DNA from: Deltaproteobacteria bacterium
GTDB taxonomy: Bacteria; Desulfobacterota; Desulfobulbia; Desulfobulbales; Desulfobulbaceae
Direction of reading: 5' to 3'
Assembly: GCA_024280455.1 (NCBI GenBank)
Contig: JAJRQC010000105.1
Span: 1 to 56,003 of the forward strand
DNA length: 56,003 nucleotides
This document shows, in pieces, positions 8,403-18,032 of the stretch. How positions within the stretch are numbered: the stretch's first letter is position 1; each line of letters begins with the position of its first letter. Both the position numbers and the translations under genes were made by a program. The notes beneath the pieces are model-generated. The model was not told the DNA's origin, made no database searches, and saw nothing but the letters and a program-made list of their open reading frames with translations.

Positions 8403-11336
8403 GTGAACAAAATAAAATTTAAAAATGATCCCTGGCATTGGTTTGTTTTTATAGCGGTACTGACAATCGGGTTTGTTGCCGGAGGCTATTGGTATACTCA
8501 GCAACAAGTCCGGATGGTTTGCAATTCGAAATATCAGGAACTAAGAGCAATAGCGCAGCTTAAAGCCAATCAGATTGCGGCCTGGCGCAAGGAGTCCATC
8601 TTTGGCATTCAGGTCTATGTAAAGAATCCTTTATTCAGGGAATCTGCCGTACGGTGGCTGCAAGAAAGTGAAAACACCCACCTGAAAAATCAACTTCTTA
8701 ACGAATGGAAATTAACCCGAAAATATGGCGATTTCGAGAACATCATCCTCGCCGGTTTGGATGGCAGCGTAAAATTATCACTTAACCCCGATGTAATCAA
8801 GTTGAGTTCCTATGCAAAAAATACTGTCAATAAAGCAATAACCGCGGAAGATGTTGTATTCAGCAATTTCTTCCGAAGCCCTGCCGACGGCGCCGTATAT
8901 ATTGACGTGATGGCGCCGGTTCTGGACACGGCCGGCCAGCCGGCAGCAGTGCTTATTCTGCGACTCGATCCGACAAAAAGCCTGTACCCGCTGATCAAGT
9001 TCTGGCCAGGCCCCAGCACAAGTTCGGAGACTATGCTGGTCAGTAAGGATGGAAATCAGGCCCTGTTCCTGAACAAGCTGCGGCACGATCCTCAGAAGGC
9101 TCTGACCAAACGGTTGCCGCTGACCAGATTAACCAGTCCGGCGGTTCAGTCGGTTTTAGGTCATCAAGGAATTTTCGAGGGCGAAGATTATCGTGGTGTA
9201 ACGGTGGTGGCTGATATTTCTCAGATACCGGATACGCACTGGTACATGGTCACCAAAATAGACAAGAGTGAGATCCTGGCTGATGCCAGCTTTCACGCAC
9301 TTTATATCGGGATTATTGTTCTACTTCTTTTATTGTTGACCGGCGCCGGGAGCGGATTCATTTACAGACACCAACGGGCAAAAATCTACCGGGAACTATA
9401 TAATGCTGAAAAAAAGCACAGTAACATTCTGGAGGAATTCCGGATTATTCTTTACAGTATCGCTGACGGCGTTATTTCGATGGATGAATCAGGCAGAATT
9501 CGTCACATGAATCAGGTGGCCGAAAGGCTTACCGGCTGGAGTGAATCCGAGGCGCGGAACAAACCACTGGCCGAGGTGTTCCAGATTATCCATGAAAACA
9601 CCCGCCAGGCATTGATTGATCCGGGCGAGAGTGTGCTCCAGACGGGCGGGATAGTAAAACTTCCCGGCGACGCCCTGTTGATAGCCCGTGACGGCACGGA
9701 ACATCCGATTGCCGACAGCGCCGCACCGATAAATGGAAAGAGGGACCAACTGCTAGGCATTGTCTTGGTTTTCAGTGACGTTACGGAGGAACGGAAGGCC
9801 CGGCGGGCGCTGCTTGAAAGCGAAAAACGCTATCGCAATTTCTTTATGGAAGATATTACCGGTGATTTTATTTCAACTCCAGAGGGAGAGCTGCTGGATT
9901 GCAACCCGGCATTTGCAAGGATTATGGGAATCAACTCCGCTGAGGAAGCCAACACTCTCAATATGTCAACCCTGTTCTCCTCACATCAGGCAAGCGATGA
10001 TCTTTTAAAGCGTCTCCGTAAAGAGAAAAAAGTGATTGATCATGAGCTGGAAATGCGGCGCGTGGATGGAAAGAGCATCCATGTGATTGAAAACGTCATC
10101 GGAAAATTTGATAACAACGGCAATCTTACTGAAATCCAAGGTTACCTGTTTGACATTACAGAACGGAAGAAGCTGGAGCAACAGCTCTTGCAGGCCCAGA
10201 AGATGGAGGCAGTGGGCCGACTGGCCGGCGGGGTGGCCCATGATTTCAACAACAAGCTCAGTGTGATTATGGGATACAGCGAACTGGCGTTGGAGGAAAC
10301 TGCCAAACAGGGCAGCACCGGGCACGATTATCTTCAGGAAATCCTGAAGGCGGCGCAGCACTCCGCCGATCTCACCCGCCAGTTACTGGCCTTTGCCCGA
10401 AAACAGATCATTGCCCCCAGGGTACTTGAGCTGAACGACACTATAACCAACATACTCAAGATGTTACAGCGGCTTATCGGCGAGGATATTGATCTGGTCT
10501 GGAGGCCCGGCACTGATCTTTGTAAAGTCAAGATCGACCCTGCCCAGGTTGACCAGATACTCGCAAATTTTCTGGTCAATGCCCGGGACGCCATCAGCGG
10601 CGTGGGAAGGGTTGTCATCAGGACAGAGAATGTCGTATTCGATGAAGCCTATTGCGCCGATCATGTCGGATTTTCTCCCGGCGAATATGTTCTGCTGGAG
10701 GTGAGCGATAATGGTTCAGGTATGGAGAAGGAGACGCTGGCAAGTATCTTCGAACCGTTCTTCACGACCAAGGAACATGGTAAAGGAACCGGCCTTGGAC
10801 TGGCGACCGTATATGGGATCGTAAAGCAGAATGAAGGCTTTATCAACGTCTACAGCGAGCCGGGGAAAGGGACAATCTTCCGGATTTATCTGCCCCAGTT
10901 TGCCGACGAAGTTTCCCATGCACCTGCGACACCAGCTCCCGAGGCGGTTCAGCACGGCACAGAAACCATTCTATTAGTGGAAGATGAGGAGACGATCCTG
11001 AAAATGGCCAAACGGATGCTAGAGAATCTGGGTTATACGGTACTGGCGGCCGGCACTCCGCTGGAAGCTCTACATCAGGCCGAGACGTATCAAGACGAAA
11101 TTCACCTGCTGATCACAGACATAGTGATGCCGGAAATGAACGGCCGGGATCTGGCTGACAAGCTCCGTTCCAACAAACCTGCGCTGAGAAACTTGTTCAT
11201 GTCGGGATACACGGCCAATGTCATCGCCCACCGCGGCATCCTGGATGAAGGCGTGCACTTTATTCAGAAACCGTTCTCGATCAAAGACCTCGCAGACAAA
11301 GTACGCGTATCGCTGGAATCTGAAGAGTTGCAGTGA
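8403..11336 (+). CDS. Membrane sensor histidine kinase with two PAS domains and a C-terminal receiver (hybrid kinase)
   Basis: The 977-residue protein starts at the GTG at 8403, eight or so bases after a strong GGAGGGGGG site; an in-frame ATG at 8265 lies inside the tandem repeat and is less likely. In order: membrane segment (about 12-30), a periplasmic Cache-like sensor region (about 35-290), a second membrane segment ([18 protein letters not shown]), PAS domains at about 345-460 and 465-590, and HisKA with phospho-acceptor His613 (GGVAHDFNN). HATPase follows with N-box [15 protein letters not shown] and [13 protein letters not shown], then a receiver domain with phospho-acceptor Asp906 ([12 protein letters not shown]) and the lysine in QKPFS. 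The ligand and the output regulator are unknown. It is convergent with the fdh operon. Confidence 0.92.
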   Translation: MNKIKFKNDPWHWFVFIAVLTIGFVAGGYWYTQQQVRMVCNSKYQELRAIAQLKANQIAAWRKESIFGIQVYVKNPLFRESAVRWLQESENTHLKNQLLNEWKLTRKYGDFENIILAGLDGSVKLSLNPDVIKLSSYAKNTVNKAITAEDVVFSNFFRSPADGAVYIDVMAPVLDTAGQPAAVLILRLDPTKSLYPLIKFWPGPSTSSETMLVSKDGNQALFLNKLRHDPQKALTKRLPLTRLTSPAVQSVLGHQGIFEGEDYRGVTVVADISQIPDTHWYMVTKIDKSEILADASFHALYIGIIVLLLLLLTGAGSGFIYRHQRAKIYRELYNAEKKHSNILEEFRIILYSIADGVISMDESGRIRHMNQVAERLTGWSESEARNKPLAEVFQIIHENTRQALIDPGESVLQTGGIVKLPGDALLIARDGTEHPIADSAAPINGKRDQLLGIVLVFSDVTEERKARRALLESEKRYRNFFMEDITGDFISTPEGELLDCNPAFARIMGINSAEEANTLNMSTLFSSHQASDDLLKRLRKEKKVIDHELEMRRVDGKSIHVIENVIGKFDNNGNLTEIQGYLFDITERKKLEQQLLQAQKMEAVGRLAGGVAHDFNNKLSVIMGYSELALEETAKQGSTGHDYLQEILKAAQHSADLTRQLLAFARKQIIAPRVLELNDTITNILKMLQRLIGEDIDLVWRPGTDLCKVKIDPAQVDQILANFLVNARDAISGVGRVVIRTENVVFDEAYCADHVGFSPGEYVLLEVSDNGSGMEKETLASIFEPFFTTKEHGKGTGLGLATVYGIVKQNEGFINVYSEPGKGTIFRIYLPQFADEVSHAPATPAPEAVQHGTETILLVEDEETILKMAKRMLENLGYTVLAAGTPLEALHQAETYQDEIHLLITDIVMPEMNGRDLADKLRSNKPALRNLFMSGYTANVIAHRGILDEGVHFIQKPFSIKDLADKVRVSLESEELQ

Positions 11337-11451
11337 AAACGGCTGTATTTCGGTTAACAGAATGTTTGAGCAGAGGTCTGCAATGTCGGCAATAACAAGC
11401 AGCAACAAGTTGTATATGCTGGAGTTAAGTGCCTGGCCAAGAAAAAAAATA

Positions 11452-14280
11452 TTATAACGGTGCTTCTTTTGAACTCTCACGGGGAGCTGCGTTTTTCTTG
11501 CCGACACCGACACCTTCATCATAGCCGTCCTCATCCGCCTTTTCAACACTGACCGCGCAGACCTTGACCTCGGCAATCTTACAGGTCGGATCCAGGGCAT
11601 CATTGGTCAGTATGTTGGCAGCGGCCTCCCGGTAATGAAAAGGTATGAATACAACTTTTTCCGGCACCCGATCCGTTATCCTGACCTTCAGACAAATGGA
11701 GCCGCGGCGTGAGCTCACCCGGGCCATCTCCTCATGGATCAGGCCTATTTTCCTAGCGTCGGCGGGGTTAAGTTCAATAAAGGGTTCCGGGGCCGCCGCT
11801 TCCAGACCTTTGGATCTCCTGGTCATGGTGCCGGTATGATACTGAAAGAGCAACCGACCGGTGGTGAGGACAAACGGATACGCCTTATCCGGTAACTCAT
11901 CCGACTCCACATGGGGAACCTGGGTAAAAAGGGCTTTGCCTTCACTGCCCCGCGGGAATCCATCCTTGAACAGGTACGGTGTTCCGGGATGACTGCGGGA
12001 TGGACAGGGCCATTGCAGTCCCCCCTTTTTCAACCGTTGATAGGTCATGCCCCGCATGGCGTCCCAGAGCAGGAGTGCTTCAAGAAAGGCCTCTTCAGGG
12101 GCGAGATGCGTCCGGTCAATATCCCGGGTATTCTTGCGCTTAAAGCCCAGGTTGGTGACAACCTCGGCAATATGATGGGTCTTGCCGCCCATCCGGGAGG
12201 CGATTTCATTGAGAATAGTCAGGTCGTCTTTTGCCTGACCTGGAGGTGGAACCGCCTTTCTGACCAGCTGCACTCTGCGCTCGGTGTTGGTAAAGGTCCC
12301 GTCTTTTTCGGCAAATGAAGCCGCAGGCAGCACCACATCGGCCAGTTCTGCTGTTTCCGACATGAAAATATCCTGGACAATGAGAAGATCCAGCTTCTTG
12401 AAGGCCGCAGTCGAATGTCGTATATTCGGATCGGACAGGGCAGGGTTCTCACCCATGATATAGAGCGCTTTCAAGGTGCCCTCATGCATGGCCAAGGTCA
12501 TTTCAGTGGCGGTCAGGCCGACTTTTTCCGGCACCGGTACGCCCCACATCTCTTCAAACTTCTGCCGGACCCCAAGGTCAGTCACACTCTGATAACCGGT
12601 CAGGACATTGGGAGAACAGCCCATATCACAGGCGCCCTGGACGTTATTTTGTCCCCGAAGCGGATTTATGCCGCAGGACTCCCGGCCGATATTACCGGTG
12701 AGCATGGCGAGGTTGGCAAGGGCGTGGACATTATGGGTGCCCATGGAATGCTGGGTAATGCCCATGGCATAATAGATCCCGGCCCGATCCGCTTCAGCAT
12801 AGATTCTTGCCGCCTTGACGATATCCGCCGCCGGTACGCCGGTGATCTTTTCGCCGTAAAAAGGGGTGAACTCCTGCAGCGACTTTTTAAATTCCTCAAA
12901 ACCTTCCGTCTTCTCACCAATAAAGGTGTTGTCCTCACGCCCTTCATCAAGAATCACGTGCATGATGGAGTTGACCAGGGCGGTGTCGGTTCCCGGCCGC
13001 TGTCTGAGCCAGAGGGCTGCAAACTTGACCAGTGGTATTTTTCGCGGGTCGGCAACAATCAGCTTTGCGCCGTTGAAAACCGCCTTTTTCATGGCCAGGG
13101 CGACAATGGGATGGTTTTCGGTGGTGTTGGAGCCGATGACAAAAAGGGCATCATTCTTTTCTATTTCCGCAATCGAGTTGGTCATTGCGCCGGAACCGAA
13201 TTTAGCAGCCAGACCGGCTACCGTGGCGGAGTGTCAGTAGCGGGCACAGTGGTCAATATTATTGGTCCCGATCAGGGTACGGAAAAACTTCTGGAAGATA
13301 TAATTTTCCTCATTTGTGCACCGGGCTGAAGACAGGCCGCCGATGGCATCCGGCCCATGCTCCTCTTTAATCCTCTTCAAGCCGGAAACGACAAAATCCA
13401 GGGCCTCATCCCAGGAAACCGGTTCCAGATCTCCATCTTTCCGTTTGCGGACATAGGGCGTTTTGAGACGATCGGAGCGGTTGATAAATTCATAGCCAAA
13501 GCGTCCTTTAACACAGAGCCAGCCATGGTTATGGCTGTCTTTCTTGGAAGAAACCCTGATCACCTGGTCACCGATGGTATGCAGGGTCAGTGAACAGCCG
13601 CAACCGCAGTAGGGGCAGGTTGTGTCCGTATACTTGACGTTCTTCTGACGGCTCAGGCCCGCCCAGGCCTTACCGGTCAAGGCGCCGGTGGGACAGATGG
13701 CAACACATTGTCCACAGAATTCGCAATCCAGATCCTTTTCAAAGGCCGGGGCTATCTTGGCATCAAAACCCCGGTAGGCGAAATCAATGGCTCCGCCCCC
13801 CTGGATTTCGTCACAGACCCGGACGCAGAGGCCGCAGAGCACACATTTGTTCATCTCCCGCTTGATAAAGGGGTTCTCATCAATCCGGTCATGGTCGCGC
13901 ATCTCACCATGAAAACGATTCTCCCGCAGCTTGTAAAAATAGGCCAGTTCCTGCAGGGTACAGTCGCCGGCCCTGGCACAGACCATGCAATCATTGGGGT
14001 GGTCGGACAGAAGCAGCTCGACGATCGTCCGCCGCAGACGATAGAGATGGTCACTTTCGGTATTGACGACCATACCCTCGGCAGCCGGTGTGGTACAGGC
14101 GGTAACGGGCCGGGGAACGCCCTCAACCTCGACAATACACAACCGGCAGGCCCCAAAGGGCTTGAGACGGTCATCGTGACAAAGGGTAGGAATTTCGATC
14201 TCAAGTTCATGCGCCGCCTCCAGGAGCGTAGTTCCGTCATGAACCTCGGTTTCGATACTGTTTATAGTGAGGCTGATCAT
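11452..14280 (-). CDS. fdhA: Formate dehydrogenase catalytic (alpha) subunit, selenocysteine-containing, NuoG-like N-terminus
   Basis: One 942-residue protein spans an in-frame TGA at 13236-13234, which encodes selenocysteine at residue 349 in the context HCARY-U-HSATVAGL, the active-site motif of Sec formate dehydrogenases. The N-terminus carries a [2Fe-2S] site (Cys34, 45, 48, 62), a His-Cys3 cluster (His94, Cys98, 101, 107) and two ferredoxin clusters (Cys146-156 and Cys186-196). These are followed by the molybdo/tungstopterin domain with its [4Fe-4S] site (CPYCGCGC ... WLCVKG). It oxidises formate to CO2, or reduces CO2, and passes electrons to the NuoF-like subunit encoded upstream (gap five bases). 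Automated callers will split it at the TGA into 13234-14280 and 11452-13185. Confidence 0.96.
13192..13236 (-). other. SECIS-like hairpin for selenocysteine insertion in fdhA
   Basis: Directly after the UGA, the transcript reads UGACACUCCGCCACGGUAGC followed by CGGUCUGGCU. The segment AGCC-GGUCU-GGCU forms a four-pair apical stem closed on a GGUCU loop about 16-20 bases after the UGA. The bacterial SECIS of E. coli fdhF has the same GGUCU loop at the same distance. This is the expected SelB-binding element; selA, selB and selC are not in the window. Confidence 0.8.
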
Positions 14281-14285
14281 TGTTC

Positions 14286-16070
14286 CTACTCCTTTAACAC
14301 TGCACTGAATTTACAGTTATCATAACAGGTTCCGCATTTAATACAGGCTGCGGTCGTGATATGGTGCGCTTCTTTTTTCTCTCCTGTTACCGCTCCGACC
14401 GGACATACCCGTTTGCACATACCACAACCCACACACAGATCATCACGAATAAAAAAGGTGAGCAGCTTTCGGCAGACCTTGGCCGGGCATTTCTTCTGGT
14501 GAATATGGGCCTCATATTCATGACGAAAATATTTTATAGTGCTGAGAATGGGGTTTGGCGCCGATATACCCAGTCCGCAGAGGCTTGAATCCCTGACATC
14601 CCGGCCCAGATCCTGCAAGAGCTCGATGTCACCTTCTTTGCCGTCGCCCTCGGTAATCCTGGTCAGTATTTCCAGGAGCCGCTTGGTCCCCAGACGGCAG
14701 GGGATGCATTTTCCGCAGGATTCGGCCTGGGTGAACTCCAGGAAAAACTTTGAGATATTGACCATGCAGTCGGTTTCATCAAGGACGACCATGCCGCCGG
14801 AACCCATCATCGAGCCGACACTTCTCAGGCTTTCGTAATCAACCTTGATGTCGATATGCTGTTGAGGAATACAGCCCCCGGACGGCCCACCGGTCTGGAC
14901 GGCCTTAAACAACCTGCCCCCTTCAATGCCGCCACCGATCCCGAAGATGATATCTTTAAGGGGGATACCCATGGGCACTTCGATCAGACCGGTGTTGCGG
15001 ATCTTTCCGGTCAGAGCGATAACCTTGGTTCCCCTGCTCTTCTCACAGCCGATTGATGCAAACCACTCGGTTCCCTTGGTAAAAATGTGGGGCAGGTTGG
15101 CAAAAGTCTCCACGTTGTTGATAATAGTGGGCTTGCCCCACAGGCCCTTCTGGGCGGGGAATGGCGGTTTTGCCCTCGGCATGCCGCGTTCACCCTCAAT
15201 GGAGGCGATCAGGGCCGTTTCTTCGCCGCAGACAAAGGCCCCGGCCCCGAGCTTCACTTTTATATCAAAATCAAAGTCTGAACCGCAGACGTTTTCACCC
15301 AGATAGCCGGAGTCTCTGGCCTGCTGCAGGGCGATATTCAATCGTTCAACCGCCAGGGGATATTCCGCCCTGATATAGACATAGCCGTAATTCGACCCAA
15401 TGGCATAGGCACCGATTATCATCCCTTCGATGGCGGAGTGTGGGTTGCCTTCAATAACGGATCGATCCATAAAGGCGCCGGGGTCACCTTCATCGGCATT
15501 GCAGATGATATAACGGATGCCCGATCCGTTGCCGGCACAGATTTCCCACTTCAGGCCGGTAGGGAATCCAGCCCCGCCCCTGCCCCTGAGACCGGATTCT
15601 TTCACAAATTCAACAACCTCGGACGGGGTCATTGCGGTCAGGGCTTTTTTTGCGGCCTCGTACCCGCCGATTTCCTCGTAGGAGTGGATATCTTCGGGAT
15701 CAACCCTGCCGTTGTCCGCCAAAACCACCTTGGTCTGATTTTCATGGAAATTATGATATCCTTCATCCACCAGCCAGTCTTCGACCGGCCTTGCCCCGAG
15801 AACATGTTCCCTGACGATTCTGGGAACCATGTGCGGCTGAATATACTGATAGGTCGAGCTTTCACCGTCCAGGGTCACGTCCACCAGGACATCTTTGGCA
15901 CAGAAACCGCGGCAGCCGACCTTATGCAGGGCACAGTGTTTCTCGACCCTGCCGTTGACAAGACCTGCCTCTTCAAAGGCTGCAAGAAAGGCATCCATGA
16001 CCTTTTCACCACCGGCGGCTATGCCTCCGGTTCCCATACACACATTGACCACTATCTCTCTGGTATCCAC
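14286..16070 (-). CDS. NADH-binding (NuoF-like) subunit of NAD-dependent formate dehydrogenase
   Basis: This 594-residue protein has an N-terminal thioredoxin-like [2Fe-2S] domain (CMGTGGIAAGG ... CALHKVGCRGFC), the FMN-binding motif GRGGAGFPTGLKW, the NAD-binding region GAGAFVCGEETALIASIEG and the [4Fe-4S] ligand motif ESCGKCIPCR. A C-terminal tandem ferredoxin domain follows (CVGCGMCKRVCP and CIKCGTCYDNC). The length and layout match HydB/HndC/FdhB-type diaphorase subunits of soluble NAD-linked or electron-bifurcating enzymes. It lies between the NuoE-like gene (gap three bases) and fdhA, so it should carry electrons between formate and NAD(H). Whether ferredoxin is also used cannot be told from the sequence. 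Confidence 0.93.
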   Translation of the reverse strand: MDTREIVVNVCMGTGGIAAGGEKVMDAFLAAFEEAGLVNGRVEKHCALHKVGCRGFCAKDVLVDVTLDGESSTYQYIQPHMVPRIVREHVLGARPVEDWLVDEGYHNFHENQTKVVLADNGRVDPEDIHSYEEIGGYEAAKKALTAMTPSEVVEFVKESGLRGRGGAGFPTGLKWEICAGNGSGIRYIICNADEGDPGAFMDRSVIEGNPHSAIEGMIIGAYAIGSNYGYVYIRAEYPLAVERLNIALQQARDSGYLGENVCGSDFDFDIKVKLGAGAFVCGEETALIASIEGERGMPRAKPPFPAQKGLWGKPTIINNVETFANLPHIFTKGTEWFASIGCEKSRGTKVIALTGKIRNTGLIEVPMGIPLKDIIFGIGGGIEGGRLFKAVQTGGPSGGCIPQQHIDIKVDYESLRSVGSMMGSGGMVVLDETDCMVNISKFFLEFTQAESCGKCIPCRLGTKRLLEILTRITEGDGKEGDIELLQDLGRDVRDSSLCGLGISAPNPILSTIKYFRHEYEAHIHQKKCPAKVCRKLLTFFIRDDLCVGCGMCKRVCPVGAVTGEKKEAHHITTAACIKCGTCYDNCKFSAVLKE

Positions 16071-16073
16071 TGT

Positions 16074-16541
16074 TTATTCCCTGATGCTTTTTATTTTCTT
16101 AACCGCCTGGTCAGGAGTCACGTTGCCATGGACCTTTTCATTGACAATAAGAATAGGAGCGATGCTGCAGGCCCCGACACAGTTGACCGTTTCAAGGGTG
16201 AACATCCCGTCTCTGGTCGTATCCTGGTCGCCCTTTAAGGAAAGCTCGGTCCGGAGTCTGGAAATCATCCGGTCAGCCCCCTTTACATGGCAGACTGTTC
16301 CGCAACAGGCGGTAATGATGTTCTCTCCCCGTGGATGGAGATGGAACTGGGCATAAAACGTTGTGATTCCAAAAAATTTACTGGCCGGGACCGTGGTCTT
16401 TTCTGCAAACCAATGCACGGCCTCTTCCGGAACATAGCCAAAGGTTTCCTGGATATGCTGCAAAACAGAAATAATATTCTCATCGCCGGAGTTAAACCCG
16501 TCGAGGATGGTTTCGAGTTTTTTTTCCTGCTCTTGTTCCAT
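16074..16541 (-). CDS. NuoE-like thioredoxin-fold [2Fe-2S] subunit of formate dehydrogenase
   Basis: Starting at the ATG at 16541 (MEQEQEKKLETILDGF), the protein has 155 residues, the usual NuoE/HydC size. An upstream in-frame start at 16628 would add a tail without family features. The helical N-terminal part (VLQHIQETFGYVPEEAVHW) precedes the thioredoxin-fold ferredoxin. Its [2Fe-2S] ligands sit in TACCGTVCHVKGA and NCVGACSIAP. It is the first gene of the operon with the NuoF-like gene and fdhA, and completes the three-subunit soluble enzyme. Confidence 0.92.
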   Translation of the reverse strand: MEQEQEKKLETILDGFNSGDENIISVLQHIQETFGYVPEEAVHWFAEKTTVPASKFFGITTFYAQFHLHPRGENIITACCGTVCHVKGADRMISRLRTELSLKGDQDTTRDGMFTLETVNCVGACSIAPILIVNEKVHGNVTPDQAVKKIKSIRE

Positions 16542-16730
16542 TGCTCTTGATCTCTTGAGGTTAACTGTCAAAAAAAGATGAGGGGCGGGAAGACAAAAAG
16601 ATACAAGCAGTTGCGTTTTTAAGCCCAAAAGAAAAAGACAGGGCCGGGAGGGTCTTTGTATTTATGCACTGTATATGAGGAATCATCTACTAAGGCTGCA
16701 TAAGAGTATGGATGTGTACTATTTTTATAT

Positions 16731-16920
16731 TTTCACTCCAGTGTCACGTCAACGATGAAATGGCGTAATATTGCGTAGTAATTTTTTATACCATGCTGTT
16801 CCCGACTCAGAGCGCATAGTTGAACTATGTAACCTGAGTCGGGAACAGCATGGTGCGGAAAAGAACAAGCAGGATACGTCAGAGCATCGTTGACGTGACA
16901 CAAGACATTATAACGTGAAA
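16731..16920. repeat. Large nested inverted repeat (~190 bp hairpin element)
   Basis: Three sets of perfect arms are nested: GTGTCACGTCAACGATG (16741-16757) with its complement at 16885-16901; a 21 bp arm at 16790-16810 with its complement at 16834-16854; and CATAGTT/AACTATG at 16815-16829. Short TTTCAC/GTGAAA ends lie at 16731 and 16915. The whole could fold into one long cruciform or RNA hairpin. It lies upstream of the formate dehydrogenase operon and has no open frame. It resembles a MITE; a second copy is not present in this window. Confidence 0.8.
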
Positions 16921-17187
16921 AATTTACAAAATACAAGGAACTACAATAGTTCATGGAAAAAATCGTGAGAGTTCACCGGGGGAGCCCAACTTGTCGAATC
17001 GATTGGCCTGCAGGGGTTTCAGCCTTCTGCAGGATTGTCCGGCACACGATACCCGACAAAAAAGAAGAGAGACGGAACCCGGGACTGTTCATGTCAGCCC
17101 CGGGATTCTGTTTGTTTTATCCGAAAATCGAATTGCGCAGTATTTTTAACGTAAGTCGTTGATCTTCATTGTTTGTTGTGCCGAAAA

Positions 17188-17340
17188 GCATGGCGGTTTA
17201 TCCGAAAATCGCCCCCGAAGTGATGTCGATCCGGGCTATTTTCATCGTTCGAAGTCTACGCTATCTGTTGTGGCTGAGACCTGTAAAACCCGGAGTCTGC
17301 GCTTCGCACCGCTTACCTGGTCCAGCCATGCTGGTTACTC
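17188..17340 (-). repeat. Single reverse copy of the family-2 unit, abutting the TPR gene stop codon
   Basis: Read on the minus strand it gives TAACCAGCATGGCTGGACCAG, then TTTTACAGGTCTCAGCCACA, the 17 bp module at 17250-17266, GAAAATAGCCCGG, CATCACTTCG and GGGCGATTTTCGGATAAACC. These are the same blocks in the same order as the array at 7975-8385, with about 25 extra bases inside. It begins at the TAA of the TPR gene (17337-17335). A further fragment (TTATCCGAAAATCG) lies at about 17119. The rest of the 16.6-17.3 kb gap holds no recognisable gene. Confidence 0.8.
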
Positions 17341-17925
17341 TTTATGTTCTTTTCGTATCTCCGCAATTAAATCCTTAAGAGATTGCCCGTTGGGTGCCGC
17401 GGCCATCGGGTTGATGGTCAGCAGCTCCTCCCAGATCTTCAATGCCCCGGCCTCATCTTTTTTATCAAACATCAGCACCACCCCCTTGTTGAACCTGGCC
17501 TGTTCATGATTGGGAGCCGCAGCAATAGCCTTATCAAAAGAGGCAAGGGCCCGGTCAGGTTGCCCGTTTCGACGGTACATGACCCCGAGATCAGTCAACA
17601 CGTCCGGATCTCCCGGGGCAAGCTCGAGAGATTTTGTATAAGCCCTGATGGCATCGGCGTACTGATCGGCATCAAAATAGGCATGGCCGAGATGGGTCCA
17701 GATCTCGGGATCGTTTGGCGATTCCTGCGCCTGTTTTTCTATTTCCGCCAGATCATGGCCTTCATTTTGCCCCTGAGCAGCCTGTTGCACCTGGCCGCTG
17801 CTGGATCCGGGTGATTTATAGATCGTAAATACGACTCCACTGAGAAAACCGACTAACAGAGAAACCGCTATGACCACGTACATGGTCTCTTTTTTTATAT
17901 ATCCTTCGTGTTTTTCCGGCTGCAT
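17335..17925 (-). CDS. Membrane-anchored TPR protein
   Basis: The ATG at 17925 (MQPEKHEGYIKKETMY) is preceded by AAGG at a suitable distance and gives 196 residues; an upstream in-frame start at 17973 is less likely. One N-terminal membrane segment (VVIAVSLLVGFLSGVVFTIY) is followed by a Ser/Gln linker and about three tetratricopeptide repeats (PEIWTHLGHAYFDADQYADA, PDVLTDLGVMYRRNGQPDRA, EQARFNKGVVLMFDKKDEAG). The repeats should face the periplasm and mediate protein contacts, as in CcmH/NrfG-like proteins, but no assembly partner is adjacent. The stop codon lies at the edge of a family-2 repeat. Confidence 0.85.
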   Translation of the reverse strand: MQPEKHEGYIKKETMYVVIAVSLLVGFLSGVVFTIYKSPGSSSGQVQQAAQGQNEGHDLAEIEKQAQESPNDPEIWTHLGHAYFDADQYADAIRAYTKSLELAPGDPDVLTDLGVMYRRNGQPDRALASFDKAIAAAPNHEQARFNKGVVLMFDKKDEAGALKIWEELLTINPMAAAPNGQSLKDLIAEIRKEHKE

Positions 17926-18032
17926 ATCATTTTGCCTTTTTTTAATTTTCTTTAAAATACAGGTGCATTGCACCTGGGATTAATTTCATCAACGTTCGAG
18001 TTCCTGGTATTTGCTCCACAGAAAAACTATGG

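Noticed and set aside
11452-13185. Separate molybdopterin oxidoreductase gene starting at MTNSIAEIEK
   Set aside because: It is the second half of fdhA. The upstream frame ends in a TGA at the Sec position and the two parts are in the same frame with a SECIS hairpin between them.
12415-13329. 304-residue plus-strand frame opposite fdhA
   Set aside because: It is the complementary shadow of a high-GC coding gene, with no ribosome binding site or family features.
15438-16238. 266-residue plus-strand frame opposite the NuoF- and NuoE-like genes
   Set aside because: It is a shadow frame of clear iron-sulfur protein genes on the other strand.
16953-17162. Small plus-strand frame MEKIVRVHRGSP in the gap after the long hairpin
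   Set aside because: No ribosome binding site, no recognisable family, and it runs into repeat sequence.
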